Positions 51,119-60,182 of a stretch of 64,000 bases of DNA are shown here, piece by piece. Source of the stretch: Pseudomonadota bacterium (GTDB taxonomy: Bacteria; Pseudomonadota; Gammaproteobacteria; Steroidobacterales; Steroidobacteraceae). The notes beneath the pieces are model-generated. The model was not told the DNA's origin, made no database searches, and saw only the letters and a program-made list of their open reading frames with translations. The number at the start of each line of letters is the position of its first letter. Within the stretch, counting starts at the first letter, position 1. The stretch lies in assembly GCA_018241505.1 (NCBI GenBank), contig JAFEDS010000016.1:434001-498000 (forward strand), in the 5' to 3' direction. The position numbers were made by a program, and so were the translations under genes.

Positions 51119-52608
51119 GAGATTTCACCTTGCTTGCAACGAAGAGACGAGTATCGCCATCCATAACCGGCGTAGGTCAGCAGCCCGAGAGCGAGCCACA
51201 CCGCGAGCCGAATCCAGGTATCCAGAGGCAGGTTCGCCATCAGAGCTAAACACACGATGACGCCCGCAAGCGGCACCCAGGGATAGCCGGGGACCCGAAA
51301 CGGACGCGGCAGCTCGGGGCGGCGCTGTCGCAGCACGAGCACCCCGATGCAAACAACTACGAACGCCAGCAATGTACCTATGGAAATCAGCTCACCGAGC
51401 AGGCGCAATGGAAAAACACCTGCCACGAAAGCCGCTACCGCTCCCGTAACCAGGGTGCCGATGTAGGGCGTGCGCAGTCGCGGATGAATACGCATGAAGG
51501 CCTTCGGCAACAAACCGTCGCGAGCCATGGCAAAGAAGATGCGCACCTGTCCGAGGAGTGTCACCAACAATGCGGAAATGAGCCCCACGATGATGACCAC
51601 GCCGACGAGCGAGCGCGCCCATGCCAGCGCCGGTCCGGCCGCAGCCAGCGCAACGTAAACGGGGTCTGGGACAGCGAGCGTGTGATAGTCCGCCAACCCG
51701 GTCACCATTAGAGCAATGAGCGCGTAGAGCAACGTGCATATACATAGCGCCGCCAACAGTGCCAGGGGAACAGTGCGCTGGGGATTGCGTGTTTCCTGTG
51801 ACATGGTGGAAACCCCGTCGAAACCAACGTAGGCATAGAAAACGATGGCCGCACCGGTCAGGACCCCACTGACACCGAAGGACCCCGCGCGACCCGTATT
51901 TGCCGGAATGAATGGCGACCAATGAGCCGGATCGGCATGCAACAGGCCGGCGACACCCACCACGACTATAGCCGTTACATTCACAATGACGATGATGTTG
52001 TTGACTCGCGCGGAAGCTTGCGTGCCCGCCAGCAGGAGGAATGTGCAGATACAGACGATCGCCACCGCGGGCGCGTTGAAGAAGGCGCCTGTGGCCACGA
52101 GACCTGTCGCGCCGACATCGAGCGGCGCCTGAGCGAAGGCGGATGGAATGTGCAAGCCGAATTCGGCTGCCATGGAATTGAAGTACCCGGCCCATCCTAT
52201 CGCCACCAGGGCGCTGGCGAACAAATACTCCAGAACGAGACACCACCCGATGATCCAGGCAATCAGTTCCCCGAGCGTCGCATACGCATAGGTGTATGCG
52301 CTGCCGGCCACCGGCACAATGGCCGCGAGCTCGGCATAGCACAGACCGGCCAATGCGCACGCGAAGCTGGCCAGGATGAATGACAGGACCACCGCCGGCC
52401 CTGCGTGATCGGCCGCCACCGCTCCCGTGAGGACAAAGATTCCGGCGCCAATCGTGCCACCGACACCGAAGCAAGTCAGGCTCACCAGCCCGAATGTCTG
52501 GGGCAACTTCGCAGCTCCCGTGGGCTGCGCCGCCGTATCGCTCCAGTTGTCCGCCGCGGCAGTGCGGCGCAGTGCTTCAATCGATTTTCGTACAAACAAT
52601 CCGGCCAT
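51115..52608 (-). CDS. APC-superfamily amino acid permease
   Basis: This 497-residue inner-membrane permease has about 12 transmembrane helices. The first helix carries the substrate-binding GVGGTIGAGIFVLTG motif of cationic/neutral amino acid transporters (CAT-like). GLCYAELAAIVPVAGSAYTYAYATLGELIAWIIGW and FYAYVGFDGVSTMSQETRNPQRTVPLAL are also family hallmarks. It lies 20 bp after the amidohydrolase gene and overlaps the epimerase gene by 4 bp, so its cargo should be the amino acid that this pathway degrades. Confidence 0.93.
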   Translation of the reverse strand: MAGLFVRKSIEALRRTAAADNWSDTAAQPTGAAKLPQTFGLVSLTCFGVGGTIGAGIFVLTGAVAADHAGPAVVLSFILASFACALAGLCYAELAAIVPVAGSAYTYAYATLGELIAWIIGWCLVLEYLFASALVAIGWAGYFNSMAAEFGLHIPSAFAQAPLDVGATGLVATGAFFNAPAVAIVCICTFLLLAGTQASARVNNIIVIVNVTAIVVVGVAGLLHADPAHWSPFIPANTGRAGSFGVSGVLTGAAIVFYAYVGFDGVSTMSQETRNPQRTVPLALLAALCICTLLYALIALMVTGLADYHTLAVPDPVYVALAAAGPALAWARSLVGVVIIVGLISALLVTLLGQVRIFFAMARDGLLPKAFMRIHPRLRTPYIGTLVTGAVAAFVAGVFPLRLLGELISIGTLLAFVVVCIGVLVLRQRRPELPRPFRVPGYPWVPLAGVIVCLALMANLPLDTWIRLAVWLALGLLTYAGYGWRYSSLRCKQGEIS

Positions 52609-52628
52609 CAGTTCCCTTCGCGCCCTCT

Positions 52629-54335
52629 TCAGGCCTCATAACGAGTCACACCGTCGACAACGGTTCGGACAATTTTGATGTCTTTGATTTTGCCCGGATC
52701 CACCTGGTGTGGGTCTTCGGCCAGTACCACGTAGTCAGCCAGCTTGCCGGGTGTGATCGACCCTTTGCTGTGTTCTTCCCGGGTCGCGTAGGCGCCATTG
52801 AATGTGTTGACCGTCAGCGCCTCGGCCACGCTGATACGTTGATTCAGACCCCACTTTTCGCCGTTCCAGCCGGTGCGAGTGACCATTCCCTGGATGGCCA
52901 TGAGCGGTGAGAACGGCCCCGGATCGAAATCCGAGCCCGCCGCAACCGGCACGCCGGCATCGAGCAGCGTGCGGTACGCCATGCAATGCTTCATCAGCTC
53001 TTCGCCGTAGAAATGAAACTTGTCAGGGTTGTAGTAGGCGTACGAGTTGAACATCGCTGGGACCACTCCCAGCGCTTTGATGCGCCTCACCAGGTCATCG
53101 TTCACCAAAGTGCAGTGCGTAATCTTCGGCCGCGCATCCGGCCGGGGCACGAGCTTCAAGGTGCGTTCGTAAGCGCTCAGGACGTGGTCGATGGCTACAT
53201 CGCCGTTCGCATGGCAGTTCATTTGAATGCCGGCGCGGTGTACCCGTTCGCACCAGGCGTTCAACACATCCTGGCTTTCTGTCACATTGCCCTTGTAACC
53301 GGTTTTACTGCCGGGGTACGGCACGCTCATTGCCATGGTGCGCTCGGAGAACGAGCCGTCGGCAGTGTGCTCGCAGGTGGCACCAAACCTGAGCCATTCG
53401 TCGCCCAACCCGGTTGCGATGCCGCCCTTGATCAGGGTCTCGAGCTCTTCGTCCGCGGCCTCATAGCTCACACGATGTTGCAAATCGCCCCGTGCGCGGA
53501 CCTCCTGCAGGGCCAGAAGATTGCCTTCCTCATGACACACGCTCGTCAGACCGTAACGGACAAACTGCTTGGAAATGAACGCGAGCCCGTCTCGATCGCG
53601 CCGCATCGACTCCTCCGCTGAGTAGACGCGCTGCTTGCCGACCGCATCCATTCGATCGCGCGCCAGATCCGTGACGCGCCCGGAAAGCTCGCCTTTGGCG
53701 TCGTGATCGAAGGTACCGCCTGTCGGATCGGGGGTATCCTTCGTCACGCCGGCCAACTCAAACGCCTTGGAGTTGTAGTAGGCAGTGTGGCCACCCCGAT
53801 GAATGACCTTCACCGGCAGGTCCTTCGATACCTTGTCGAGCTCCTGACGGGTGAGTGCGCGGTTGCCCTTGACCTTCGTGTCATCGAAGAAGTAACCATC
53901 CACCCAGGTGTCTTTCGGGGTGCCGGCGGCGCGAGCCCTGAGCTTATCGATGATGCTGTCGATAGTGACGAACTCGACTTCGTACGGGTTGCCCACGAGC
54001 ACCTCATACAGAAGCTCGTTGCCCGGTGCATGGTTGTGGCTGTCATTGAAGCCGGGAACCACCGTCATCCGGGCGGCATCGATCACCTTGGTGCCTGAGC
54101 CCGCGAGCTTGCGGATGTCCTCGTTGGACCCCACCGCCATGAAATGCCCTGCCTTCACGGCAAAGGCCTGCGCAGTGGGTTGTTTGACATCGACCGTGTA
54201 CACCTTTGCGTTGATCACAATCGTGTCAGGGTCCATCGGACCGGCGACACTCAGCGCCCCCCGCGCAAAGCGAGTCGCGCCCAGCAGAGCGAGACCCGTG
54301 CCGGTGACGAAATTGCGTCGACTCAAAAGCGACAT
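52629..54335 (-). CDS. Tat-exported amidohydrolase (YtcJ/amidohydrolase_3 family)
   Basis: This 568-residue protein has a Tat signal (LSRRNFVTGTGLALLGATRFARG). The metal-dependent hydrolase motifs are GFNDSHNHAPG (HxH), the QMNCHANGDVAIDHVLSAYE helix, KITHCTLV and AAGSDFDPGPFSPL (terminal Asp). Members hydrolyse amide bonds of many small substrates. The start ATG 54335 lies 4 bp after the receptor gene stop, within one operon. In this context it probably cleaves an N-acyl or cyclic amide taken up by the receptor. Confidence 0.88.
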   Translation of the reverse strand: MSLLSRRNFVTGTGLALLGATRFARGALSVAGPMDPDTIVINAKVYTVDVKQPTAQAFAVKAGHFMAVGSNEDIRKLAGSGTKVIDAARMTVVPGFNDSHNHAPGNELLYEVLVGNPYEVEFVTIDSIIDKLRARAAGTPKDTWVDGYFFDDTKVKGNRALTRQELDKVSKDLPVKVIHRGGHTAYYNSKAFELAGVTKDTPDPTGGTFDHDAKGELSGRVTDLARDRMDAVGKQRVYSAEESMRRDRDGLAFISKQFVRYGLTSVCHEEGNLLALQEVRARGDLQHRVSYEAADEELETLIKGGIATGLGDEWLRFGATCEHTADGSFSERTMAMSVPYPGSKTGYKGNVTESQDVLNAWCERVHRAGIQMNCHANGDVAIDHVLSAYERTLKLVPRPDARPKITHCTLVNDDLVRRIKALGVVPAMFNSYAYYNPDKFHFYGEELMKHCMAYRTLLDAGVPVAAGSDFDPGPFSPLMAIQGMVTRTGWNGEKWGLNQRISVAEALTVNTFNGAYATREEHSKGSITPGKLADYVVLAEDPHQVDPGKIKDIKIVRTVVDGVTRYEA

Positions 54336-54339
54336 CGAG

Positions 54340-57093
54340 CTATCGCTGCCTGGGAAACGAGAGGTGTACCGTTGCATAGTAGGAGCGCCCCGCTGGATCC
54401 ACGATCGACGTATCATAACCCATGTTATGGAAGCTGCCCGGCACTCCGCCGTAGAAAATGGGTGTTTTGGCGTCCGTGAAGTCGTTTATACCCAGCGTGA
54501 ATGCGAGCGGCGCCAGCCAGGAGCCGGAGGAAACCAATTTGTGGCAGTCAACGTTGAACTGAATATCGTGGGTGATGTATTTGTCCACCGAAACACCACC
54601 TGGGATCGTTGGGTCAGTGTATGACCCCGTGTAATGAAGCAGGTACGTCGTACTGAACGCACCGTACCCCCAATTTCCAGAGAACAGGAAGCGCGTCTTC
54701 GGTAGCCCCGCCGGGTCCGTGAGCGATCCGGCCTGGGCCGTATTACCCGCATACTGTATGAACCCGGCGCCCGTCGCGGCGTCGACCTTGAACGAGTTCA
54801 AATACGTTCCGGCCAAGGTGAAATCAAAGGACCCGGCGCTGTCCGTGTGAAAACGGTAGTCGAGATTCAGGTCCGTTCCATTGACCTGTTGTCCCTCGGC
54901 ATTCATGTAAAGCGAGTACACGCCCGGCTCCCCGTTTGGCGCGGTGAAAGTCCCGCCGGGTTGTATACCGTCGATGACGAGCTGCGGGTCTGTGATGATG
55001 ACAATGTGCTTTTGCCGGATAAACCAGCGATCGAGCTGCAGCGTCAGGTGACCGGGAACCGGCGGCGTCAGAACGAGTCCGTAGCTCGTATAGGAGGCTG
55101 TTTCCGGCTTCAGGTTCTTGTTGCCTCCGCCGATCTCCACGTAGGACTGAGGTTGTCCGGTGGCGGGATCGGTTCCCGCGAACACGGACAAAGTCTGCGG
55201 CGCGTTGATTGCCGTAAGTGGCGGGGCCCGAAAGGAGGTGCCGTAGGATCCGCGAAACGCAACCACATCCGCGATCGGCTCCCAACGCACACTGACGGTT
55301 GGGTCGGTACGAGAGCCGACGGACTGGATGTTTTCATACCTGGCGGCCGCGTCGATGCCCAATGAAGCGAAGCCCGGTAGTGTGAAGTCCTTTCCAAACA
55401 CCGGAACCTGTCCTTCGACGTACACTGCCATGTAACGTCTTCCCGCATCGGCGGGCGAAGAGTAGTCCACATTCAAACCGTGTGCGAGCATGAACGCATC
55501 AGGCTGTACGATGTACGTATCGCGCTGGTATTCAGCGCCTAGTGCGGCATTGATGTCACCAGTTGGGAGCGAGTAGACAGGCGCGTAAGCATGGGCGTTG
55601 AAGAGCGCCATGTCCTCCCAATTCTGCACGCTCGATGTCGCCGCCACCCCGGCCAGTTGCGCTGGAGTGTTGCAGGCGTTGCAGAACATGTTCAGAGCAT
55701 CCGGTCCGGGTCGGCTCTCCGCGTCATAAATGCCCTGGTTGCTGTAGACGCCGCCTTGGAAGACGTTGGCGTAGCTGTGATAGTAAACCCCGCCAACATC
55801 GTACTGAATCCTGCCCAATGCACCCTTGATGCCGAGATTCGCGCGCCAGGCCGTCGAGGTGATGTTCAGGGTCTGCGGCCCCAGTTCAGGCAGTCCGTAT
55901 GTGACATCAACCAGGTCGACGCCGAAGGGATTCCAGTAGTTGCTGGCGGGAATCGGACTGAGCGGGACATCCGAGGCGGGGTCACCGAACCCGTCCGTGC
56001 CGTAGAGGGTGGCAACGCTGTGCGACGAGCTGCGCGCGAAATCGAAATCGCCGTAGAGCGTGGCACCGTTTGGCAACGTGTAGTCGGCCGCGACGAACGC
56101 GGTGCCTTTGCGTTGGGAATTGATGAGCGATTTCTTGAGCTCGTTGAGGCGCGCCCCACAGCTCGTGGCATACAAGTGCGGATCAAAGGCCACGAAATCC
56201 GCGGGGTTGCGGCTGAATCCTCCGCAGGAGAAGCGGGTCTGGTCGAGTGCGAGCGGCCCGGTTCCGTCCGGCAGGATGATTTGTGCCGGCGTCGAGTACG
56301 GATACACCTGGTAGTCGAAATTCGGGTTGAAACGGCTCAGGTCCGGATTCGAGGACACGGATCGTTGGCCGGCGGTGAGTCCGCCGCGCCTGTAAAACTC
56401 CGCGGTCACAAACACATTCAACTTGTCAGTAGACTGGCCCCAGCTCGCGGATACGTGCGAGATCGGATTGCCGCCCTGGGTGGTTCGGCCATACTGCCCC
56501 TCGAGACTGAGCCCGTCGGCGGTGCGCTTGGTGATGATGTTGACTACGCCTGCGACGGCGTCCGAGCCATAAACGGAGGATGCGCCGCTCTTCAGGACTT
56601 CCACTCGGTCGATCGCGTCGAGGGGAATCAGATCGAGATTGGCCGGATCTTCGGACTGAAACCGCCGGCCGTTCAGCAGGATCAGCGTGTATTGCGGGCC
56701 GATCCCGCGCAAATTCAGGTTCGTGCCGCCAATCCCCGTGCCGTTCAGGCCGGTGGAGGAGTCGGTATTGGTATGGCTCGACTGGCCGGACAGAATGAAG
56801 TCCGGCTGGGTTTGAAAGTACTGTTCGATATTCGCCGCGCCCGAGCTTTTGATCGCGTCACTGGTGATGACCTTCACGGGCGCGCTCTGGTAGACCGAAG
56901 TATCCGTATGAATGCTCGTGCCGGTCACTACCACTGTTGAGAGTGTATCGGACGACGTATCGGCACGTGTTGTACCCGGCGGACCGGCGTCCGCTGAGTC
57001 GGCCTTGGATTGCTGCGCCTTTGCATCGGCACTACTGATGATCATCGCGACAGTCAAAAGCACTGTGCTCGTTACGCTTGCGCGAATCGTCAT
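54340..57093 (-). CDS. TonB-dependent receptor heading the D-amino acid operon
   Basis: This 917-residue receptor has a signal peptide (TVLLTVAMIISSADAKA) and the TonB box STVVVTGTSIHTD. The plug motifs are NLNLRGIGPQYTLILLNGRRFQSEDPANLDLIPLDAIDRVEVLKSGASSVYGSDAVAGVVNIITKR, and the long barrel ends in VHLSFPRQR. There is no STN domain, so no surface signalling is expected. The start is ATG 57093, with GGGGGA 5 nt upstream. It is the first gene of the operon with the amidohydrolase, permease, epimerase, deacylase and RpiR genes, so its substrate is likely a peptide or acylated amino acid. Confidence 0.93.
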   Translation of the reverse strand: MTIRASVTSTVLLTVAMIISSADAKAQQSKADSADAGPPGTTRADTSSDTLSTVVVTGTSIHTDTSVYQSAPVKVITSDAIKSSGAANIEQYFQTQPDFILSGQSSHTNTDSSTGLNGTGIGGTNLNLRGIGPQYTLILLNGRRFQSEDPANLDLIPLDAIDRVEVLKSGASSVYGSDAVAGVVNIITKRTADGLSLEGQYGRTTQGGNPISHVSASWGQSTDKLNVFVTAEFYRRGGLTAGQRSVSSNPDLSRFNPNFDYQVYPYSTPAQIILPDGTGPLALDQTRFSCGGFSRNPADFVAFDPHLYATSCGARLNELKKSLINSQRKGTAFVAADYTLPNGATLYGDFDFARSSSHSVATLYGTDGFGDPASDVPLSPIPASNYWNPFGVDLVDVTYGLPELGPQTLNITSTAWRANLGIKGALGRIQYDVGGVYYHSYANVFQGGVYSNQGIYDAESRPGPDALNMFCNACNTPAQLAGVAATSSVQNWEDMALFNAHAYAPVYSLPTGDINAALGAEYQRDTYIVQPDAFMLAHGLNVDYSSPADAGRRYMAVYVEGQVPVFGKDFTLPGFASLGIDAAARYENIQSVGSRTDPTVSVRWEPIADVVAFRGSYGTSFRAPPLTAINAPQTLSVFAGTDPATGQPQSYVEIGGGNKNLKPETASYTSYGLVLTPPVPGHLTLQLDRWFIRQKHIVIITDPQLVIDGIQPGGTFTAPNGEPGVYSLYMNAEGQQVNGTDLNLDYRFHTDSAGSFDFTLAGTYLNSFKVDAATGAGFIQYAGNTAQAGSLTDPAGLPKTRFLFSGNWGYGAFSTTYLLHYTGSYTDPTIPGGVSVDKYITHDIQFNVDCHKLVSSGSWLAPLAFTLGINDFTDAKTPIFYGGVPGSFHNMGYDTSIVDPAGRSYYATVHLSFPRQR

Positions 57094-57228
57094 CATCGTC
57101 CCCCTCAGTCTTATTGCGAGCGCTTCGGTTACTTGTATAACACAATGCATTTATGATGTACATATCACAAGGAACGGAACCGGTTATCATCCGGCCCGCG
57201 TACCCAAACGCCGCAAAAAGGGGTTGTC
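57094..57228. promoter_or_regulatory. Divergent promoter region, TonB receptor operon / serine hydrolase
   Basis: This 135-bp AT-richer gap must hold the promoters of the six-gene operon and of the D-aminopeptidase-like gene. It contains TATAACA, also present in the dyad at 46580-46597 and, as TGTTAT, near 43715. No full palindrome is visible. Confidence 0.4.
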
Positions 57229-58941
57229 ATGCACATGAATCGTCGACAGGTTTTGCAAACAGGGCTCACGAGTCTCGCCGCTACGTCGGCTGCCTTTTCC
57301 ATAGCCAGATCCGCGACAGGACCTGCGGACGCGTACGCCCCTCTGACTGCGAACCTCGACCGATTCGCCGAGCAGTACCTGCGCGCGCGCAGTGCTCCTG
57401 GAATGACCTTGGTGCTGGCCGACCGTCAAGGCGCACGGCATGTTGCGACCTACGGGCTAGGCGATCGCGAGGCAGAGGCGGCAGTTAAAGCAAGCGATCT
57501 TTTTCAGATCGGCTCCATCAGCAAATCATTCATGGCCCTGTGCCTCCTGCAATTGCACGACGAGGGGAAATTGGATCTGCACAAACCCATCACGGACTAC
57601 TTGCCGTGGTTCAGGGTCGACATGCGATTCGGTCCGATCACCTCGCATCATCTGCTCACGCACACCTCCGGCCTTCCGGGTACCGCCTCGGTCTTCCCGT
57701 CAGACCCGGCGGTCAAACACCTGGCTGCTCACGCTCCGGGCGCGCACTTTCACTACAACAACATGGCGTTCGAGTTGCTCGGTTATCTGATTTGGACACT
57801 CGACGGACGCGAGCTGCCCCAGGCGCTGCGCGCACGCATCCTCGAGCCTTTGGGCATGGTGCAGACCGAGCCCGTTATCACCTTCGACATGCGATCTCGC
57901 CTCGTCAAAAGCTATGCAGCATTCTTCGCGGATCGTCCGGACGCGAGCAGCGTCCGCATGTGCGAGGCGCCAGGGACCATCGAGACCAGTGGTGCCGGCT
58001 GCGTGGCATCGACGGCGAACGACATGGGCGCGTATGTCCAGATGCTCGCCAACGGTGGTGTCGGCCCAAAGGGCAGACTCGTATCCAAAGAGAGTTTTGA
58101 GCTCTTCTGTAAGCCGCACGTGGTGGCGGAAGAGTTCGGGCCCACCGCCAGCTACGGTTACGGTATCGCGGTCGATCATCTGGATGGGCACAAGGTCATC
58201 CGTCACACCGGCGGTATGTTGTCGTTCATGTCCTCGATCCTCGTTGACTTGGACGAGGGTGTAGGCGCGTTCGCCTCAATCAACGCGATGCAAGGTTATC
58301 GCCCGACCACAGTCACGACAGTTGCTGTCCAGCAGATGCGGGCCATGCGCTCGAAGAAGCCCCTTCCAGCACCACCGGCAGTCGAGTCGCCGTGGGACGC
58401 TGAAAACGCCGCAGATTACGTCGGAACGTACCGGGCCCCCGCCGGCGGATCGATGGTTATTGAGCGGGACGCGGACCGCATCTATTGGAAACGCGGGCAA
58501 GAGCGAATTGCCCTGCAACCTGCCGGCGAGGCCGATCAGTTCGTGGTGGCGCACCCGGATTTCAGTCATTTCAAGTTGGTCTTCACGCGGCAGGACCCCG
58601 ACAATGAGCACAGCCCGATTACGGAAAGCGCCTGGGGAACCGACTGGTACGTCAGTGAGCGGTACCAGGGACCGCGTGAATTCCCGACTCCAGCCGAGTG
58701 GAACAGTTATGTGGGTCACTATTGGTCGGAAAATCCCTGGATCGGCAGCACTCGAATCGTACTGCGCAAAGGCAGGCTCTGGCTGGACGGTGCCACCCCG
58801 CTCGAAGCCCAGGGTGATGTCTTCTACCTCCGGGATGAAAAGTACAGCCCGGAGTGGATTCGCTTCAGTGATCCGGTCAACGGACACTGTATGCGCATCA
58901 GCCTTTCAGGCGAGAGCCTGTGGCGCGTAGCTGCAATATAA
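57229..58941 (+). CDS. Exported serine hydrolase, D-aminopeptidase-like, with C-terminal beta-barrel region
   Basis: This 570-residue protein has a Tat-like leader (NRRQVLQTGLTSLAATSAAF) and the DD-peptidase fold. The SxxK motif is Ser96-Ile-Ser-Lys99, YNN in FHYNNMAFELLGYL is the second motif, and HTGG (VIRHTGGMLSF) replaces KTG. About 190 further residues (from PWDAENAADYVGTYRAP) form lipocalin-like barrel regions. The Ochrobactrum D-aminopeptidase has the same plan of catalytic domain plus beta-barrel domains and a histidine at the third motif. It is divergent from the TonB receptor operon. Esterase activity is the alternative. Confidence 0.87.
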   Translation: MHMNRRQVLQTGLTSLAATSAAFSIARSATGPADAYAPLTANLDRFAEQYLRARSAPGMTLVLADRQGARHVATYGLGDREAEAAVKASDLFQIGSISKSFMALCLLQLHDEGKLDLHKPITDYLPWFRVDMRFGPITSHHLLTHTSGLPGTASVFPSDPAVKHLAAHAPGAHFHYNNMAFELLGYLIWTLDGRELPQALRARILEPLGMVQTEPVITFDMRSRLVKSYAAFFADRPDASSVRMCEAPGTIETSGAGCVASTANDMGAYVQMLANGGVGPKGRLVSKESFELFCKPHVVAEEFGPTASYGYGIAVDHLDGHKVIRHTGGMLSFMSSILVDLDEGVGAFASINAMQGYRPTTVTTVAVQQMRAMRSKKPLPAPPAVESPWDAENAADYVGTYRAPAGGSMVIERDADRIYWKRGQERIALQPAGEADQFVVAHPDFSHFKLVFTRQDPDNEHSPITESAWGTDWYVSERYQGPREFPTPAEWNSYVGHYWSENPWIGSTRIVLRKGRLWLDGATPLEAQGDVFYLRDEKYSPEWIRFSDPVNGHCMRISLSGESLWRVAAI

Positions 58942-58993
58942 CCGCACTCAGCAAAACGCACGTACCCCGTCCGCCGGTCCGCTACCACCTCCG

Positions 58994-59509
58994 TTACAGT
59001 GGCGGTCCGTCGGTTGTGACGGTCAGGCTACCGTTGTTGATGGCTGTAGCAAACTGCTGCATCGCCTGATCGCGCTGTTGCGGGTCGAGCATGGCGAGCT
59101 TCTCCCGAAAGCTCATGCGTTGCTCATTCCCCCAGGTCCCCTGGGCCACCAACGCACTCGCCTGCTCCAGGGCCTCGCGGCGCTGTGCCTGCACTTCCGG
59201 CGAAACGGCTTCCTGCGCCGGCGTTGAGGCTGCAGGCGCTCCGCCGGATTTTCCCGGCTGCGGCGCTGTGGGAAGGCTGCTGCCAGGTTTGGCCAGCACG
59301 GCGGTCATTTCTTCCCTGATCAGGGCGCGCAGCGTCGCCGAATCGACGTCTGCGCGCCCCGTCGACAAGCCCGGTACGAGTTTTGCCAGGGCAGGCGTGT
59401 CGGCTTTGGCCAACGGCGCGTCGGAGCCGGCGGACCCGAGCTGATACCCGGACCAACCGCCCAAGCCTAATCCAAACACTGACATCCCGATTGCAATGAG
59501 CTTGTTCAT
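58994..59509 (-). CDS. Small exported protein, unknown function
   Basis: This 171-residue protein has an N-terminal hydrophobic anchor or signal (IAIGMSVFGLGLGGWSGYQLG). A Pro/Ala/Ser-rich middle (about residues 75-105) follows, then a charged, probably helical C-terminal end (RREALEQASALVAQGTWGNEQRMSFREKLAMLDPQQRDQAMQQFATAINNG). The Leu-Asp-Pro-Gln-Gln-Arg segment resembles the helical repeats of periplasmic adaptor proteins. I do not recognise it. It lies 18 bp after another small exported-protein gene, likely co-transcribed. Confidence 0.6.
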   Translation of the reverse strand: MNKLIAIGMSVFGLGLGGWSGYQLGSAGSDAPLAKADTPALAKLVPGLSTGRADVDSATLRALIREEMTAVLAKPGSSLPTAPQPGKSGGAPAASTPAQEAVSPEVQAQRREALEQASALVAQGTWGNEQRMSFREKLAMLDPQQRDQAMQQFATAINNGSLTVTTDGPPL

Positions 59510-59527
59510 TTGACTGCCTTCAGGTCA

Positions 59528-59926
59528 TTACAGGTTGTATGAGAAGTTGCTGATGCTGATGTACGTGCACTTTCCCGTGCTGTTGTTCATCAGGAAGTAG
59601 ACGGAGCTCGTGTTGTTCACGGAAGAAACCGCCTGGCGCGCCTGACCGTCGGCGGTGTTCGAGTAGCAGTACAGATAGTTGCCCTGGGCATCGCGTGCGG
59701 TGCACGAAATATAGATCGAGCTGACCAGATCAGCCGCCGAGCTGCAGCCGATGTACTGGTTGCTGTCGGAGGAGTAATAGCGCGCCGAGCTCAACGACCC
59801 GTACGCGGAGCTGCTGGTCGACCCCTTGCTGACACTGACGAACGCGTTGTAGTGAGGGCCGGCGAATGCAACCGTCTGCAGCGCAAAAGCGGCGGCCATG
59901 GACATGACAATACTGAGTCTTTTCAT
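59528..59926 (-). CDS. Small secreted Ser/Tyr-rich protein, unknown function
   Basis: This 132-residue protein has a signal peptide (IVMSMAAAFALQTVAFA). The mature part is rich in Ser, Tyr and Asn, with repeated SSS/YYSS elements and four cysteines (IGCSSA, YISCTA, LYCYSN, GKCTY) that could form two disulfides. No family recognised. It heads the minus-strand pair with the 171-residue protein, 18 bp apart. Confidence 0.62.
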   Translation of the reverse strand: MKRLSIVMSMAAAFALQTVAFAGPHYNAFVSVSKGSTSSSAYGSLSSARYYSSDSNQYIGCSSAADLVSSIYISCTARDAQGNYLYCYSNTADGQARQAVSSVNNTSSVYFLMNNSTGKCTYISISNFSYNL

Positions 59927-59978
59927 GACAAATACCTCGATTGGTTAGGTTGTAAACACATCATTCACTTTCACGACG

Positions 59979-59991
59979 GGAACGATGTTCC
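59979..59991. repeat. Palindrome GGAAC-GAT-GTTCC upstream of small secreted protein gene
   Basis: A perfect 5-base dyad lies 53 bp before the start of the secreted-protein gene. It could be a regulator site. The rest of the 59927-60176 gap shows nothing more than AT-rich runs and the dyad at its end. Confidence 0.3.
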
Positions 59992-60156
59992 GAAACGAAC
60001 CGGGGGATAAGTGTCTAATGTCACATCCATGCGCGCCGCGGGCTGCGACTTGAAGGCGATGGGCAAGGGGCGCGTCACTGACCGCGGCCCACTTCTCTTA
60101 TAAATCAATAGCTTATTTGTTCTGACTTCTATCCGTTGTGCTATCGATTACCCTAA

Positions 60157-60182
60157 AGTAAGGTACACGTACGTAACTTACT
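60157..60182. repeat. Inverted repeat AGTAAG...CTTACT before ATPase remnant
   Basis: AGTAAG and CTTACT flank a core containing GTAC twice, directly at the boundary where the truncated ATPase frame begins. It may mark the junction of the deletion or be an old operator. Confidence 0.3.

Noticed and set aside
51392-52474. Open frame of 360 codons on the - strand
   Set aside because: Same strand but another frame of the amino acid permease gene. The translation is Arg/His-rich with no transmembrane pattern.
55591-56940. Long open frame of 449 codons on the + strand
   Set aside because: It is fully antisense to the TonB receptor gene at 54340-57093, whose plug and barrel motifs are unmistakable. 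The frame is a by-product of high GC content and shows no domain or signal peptide.
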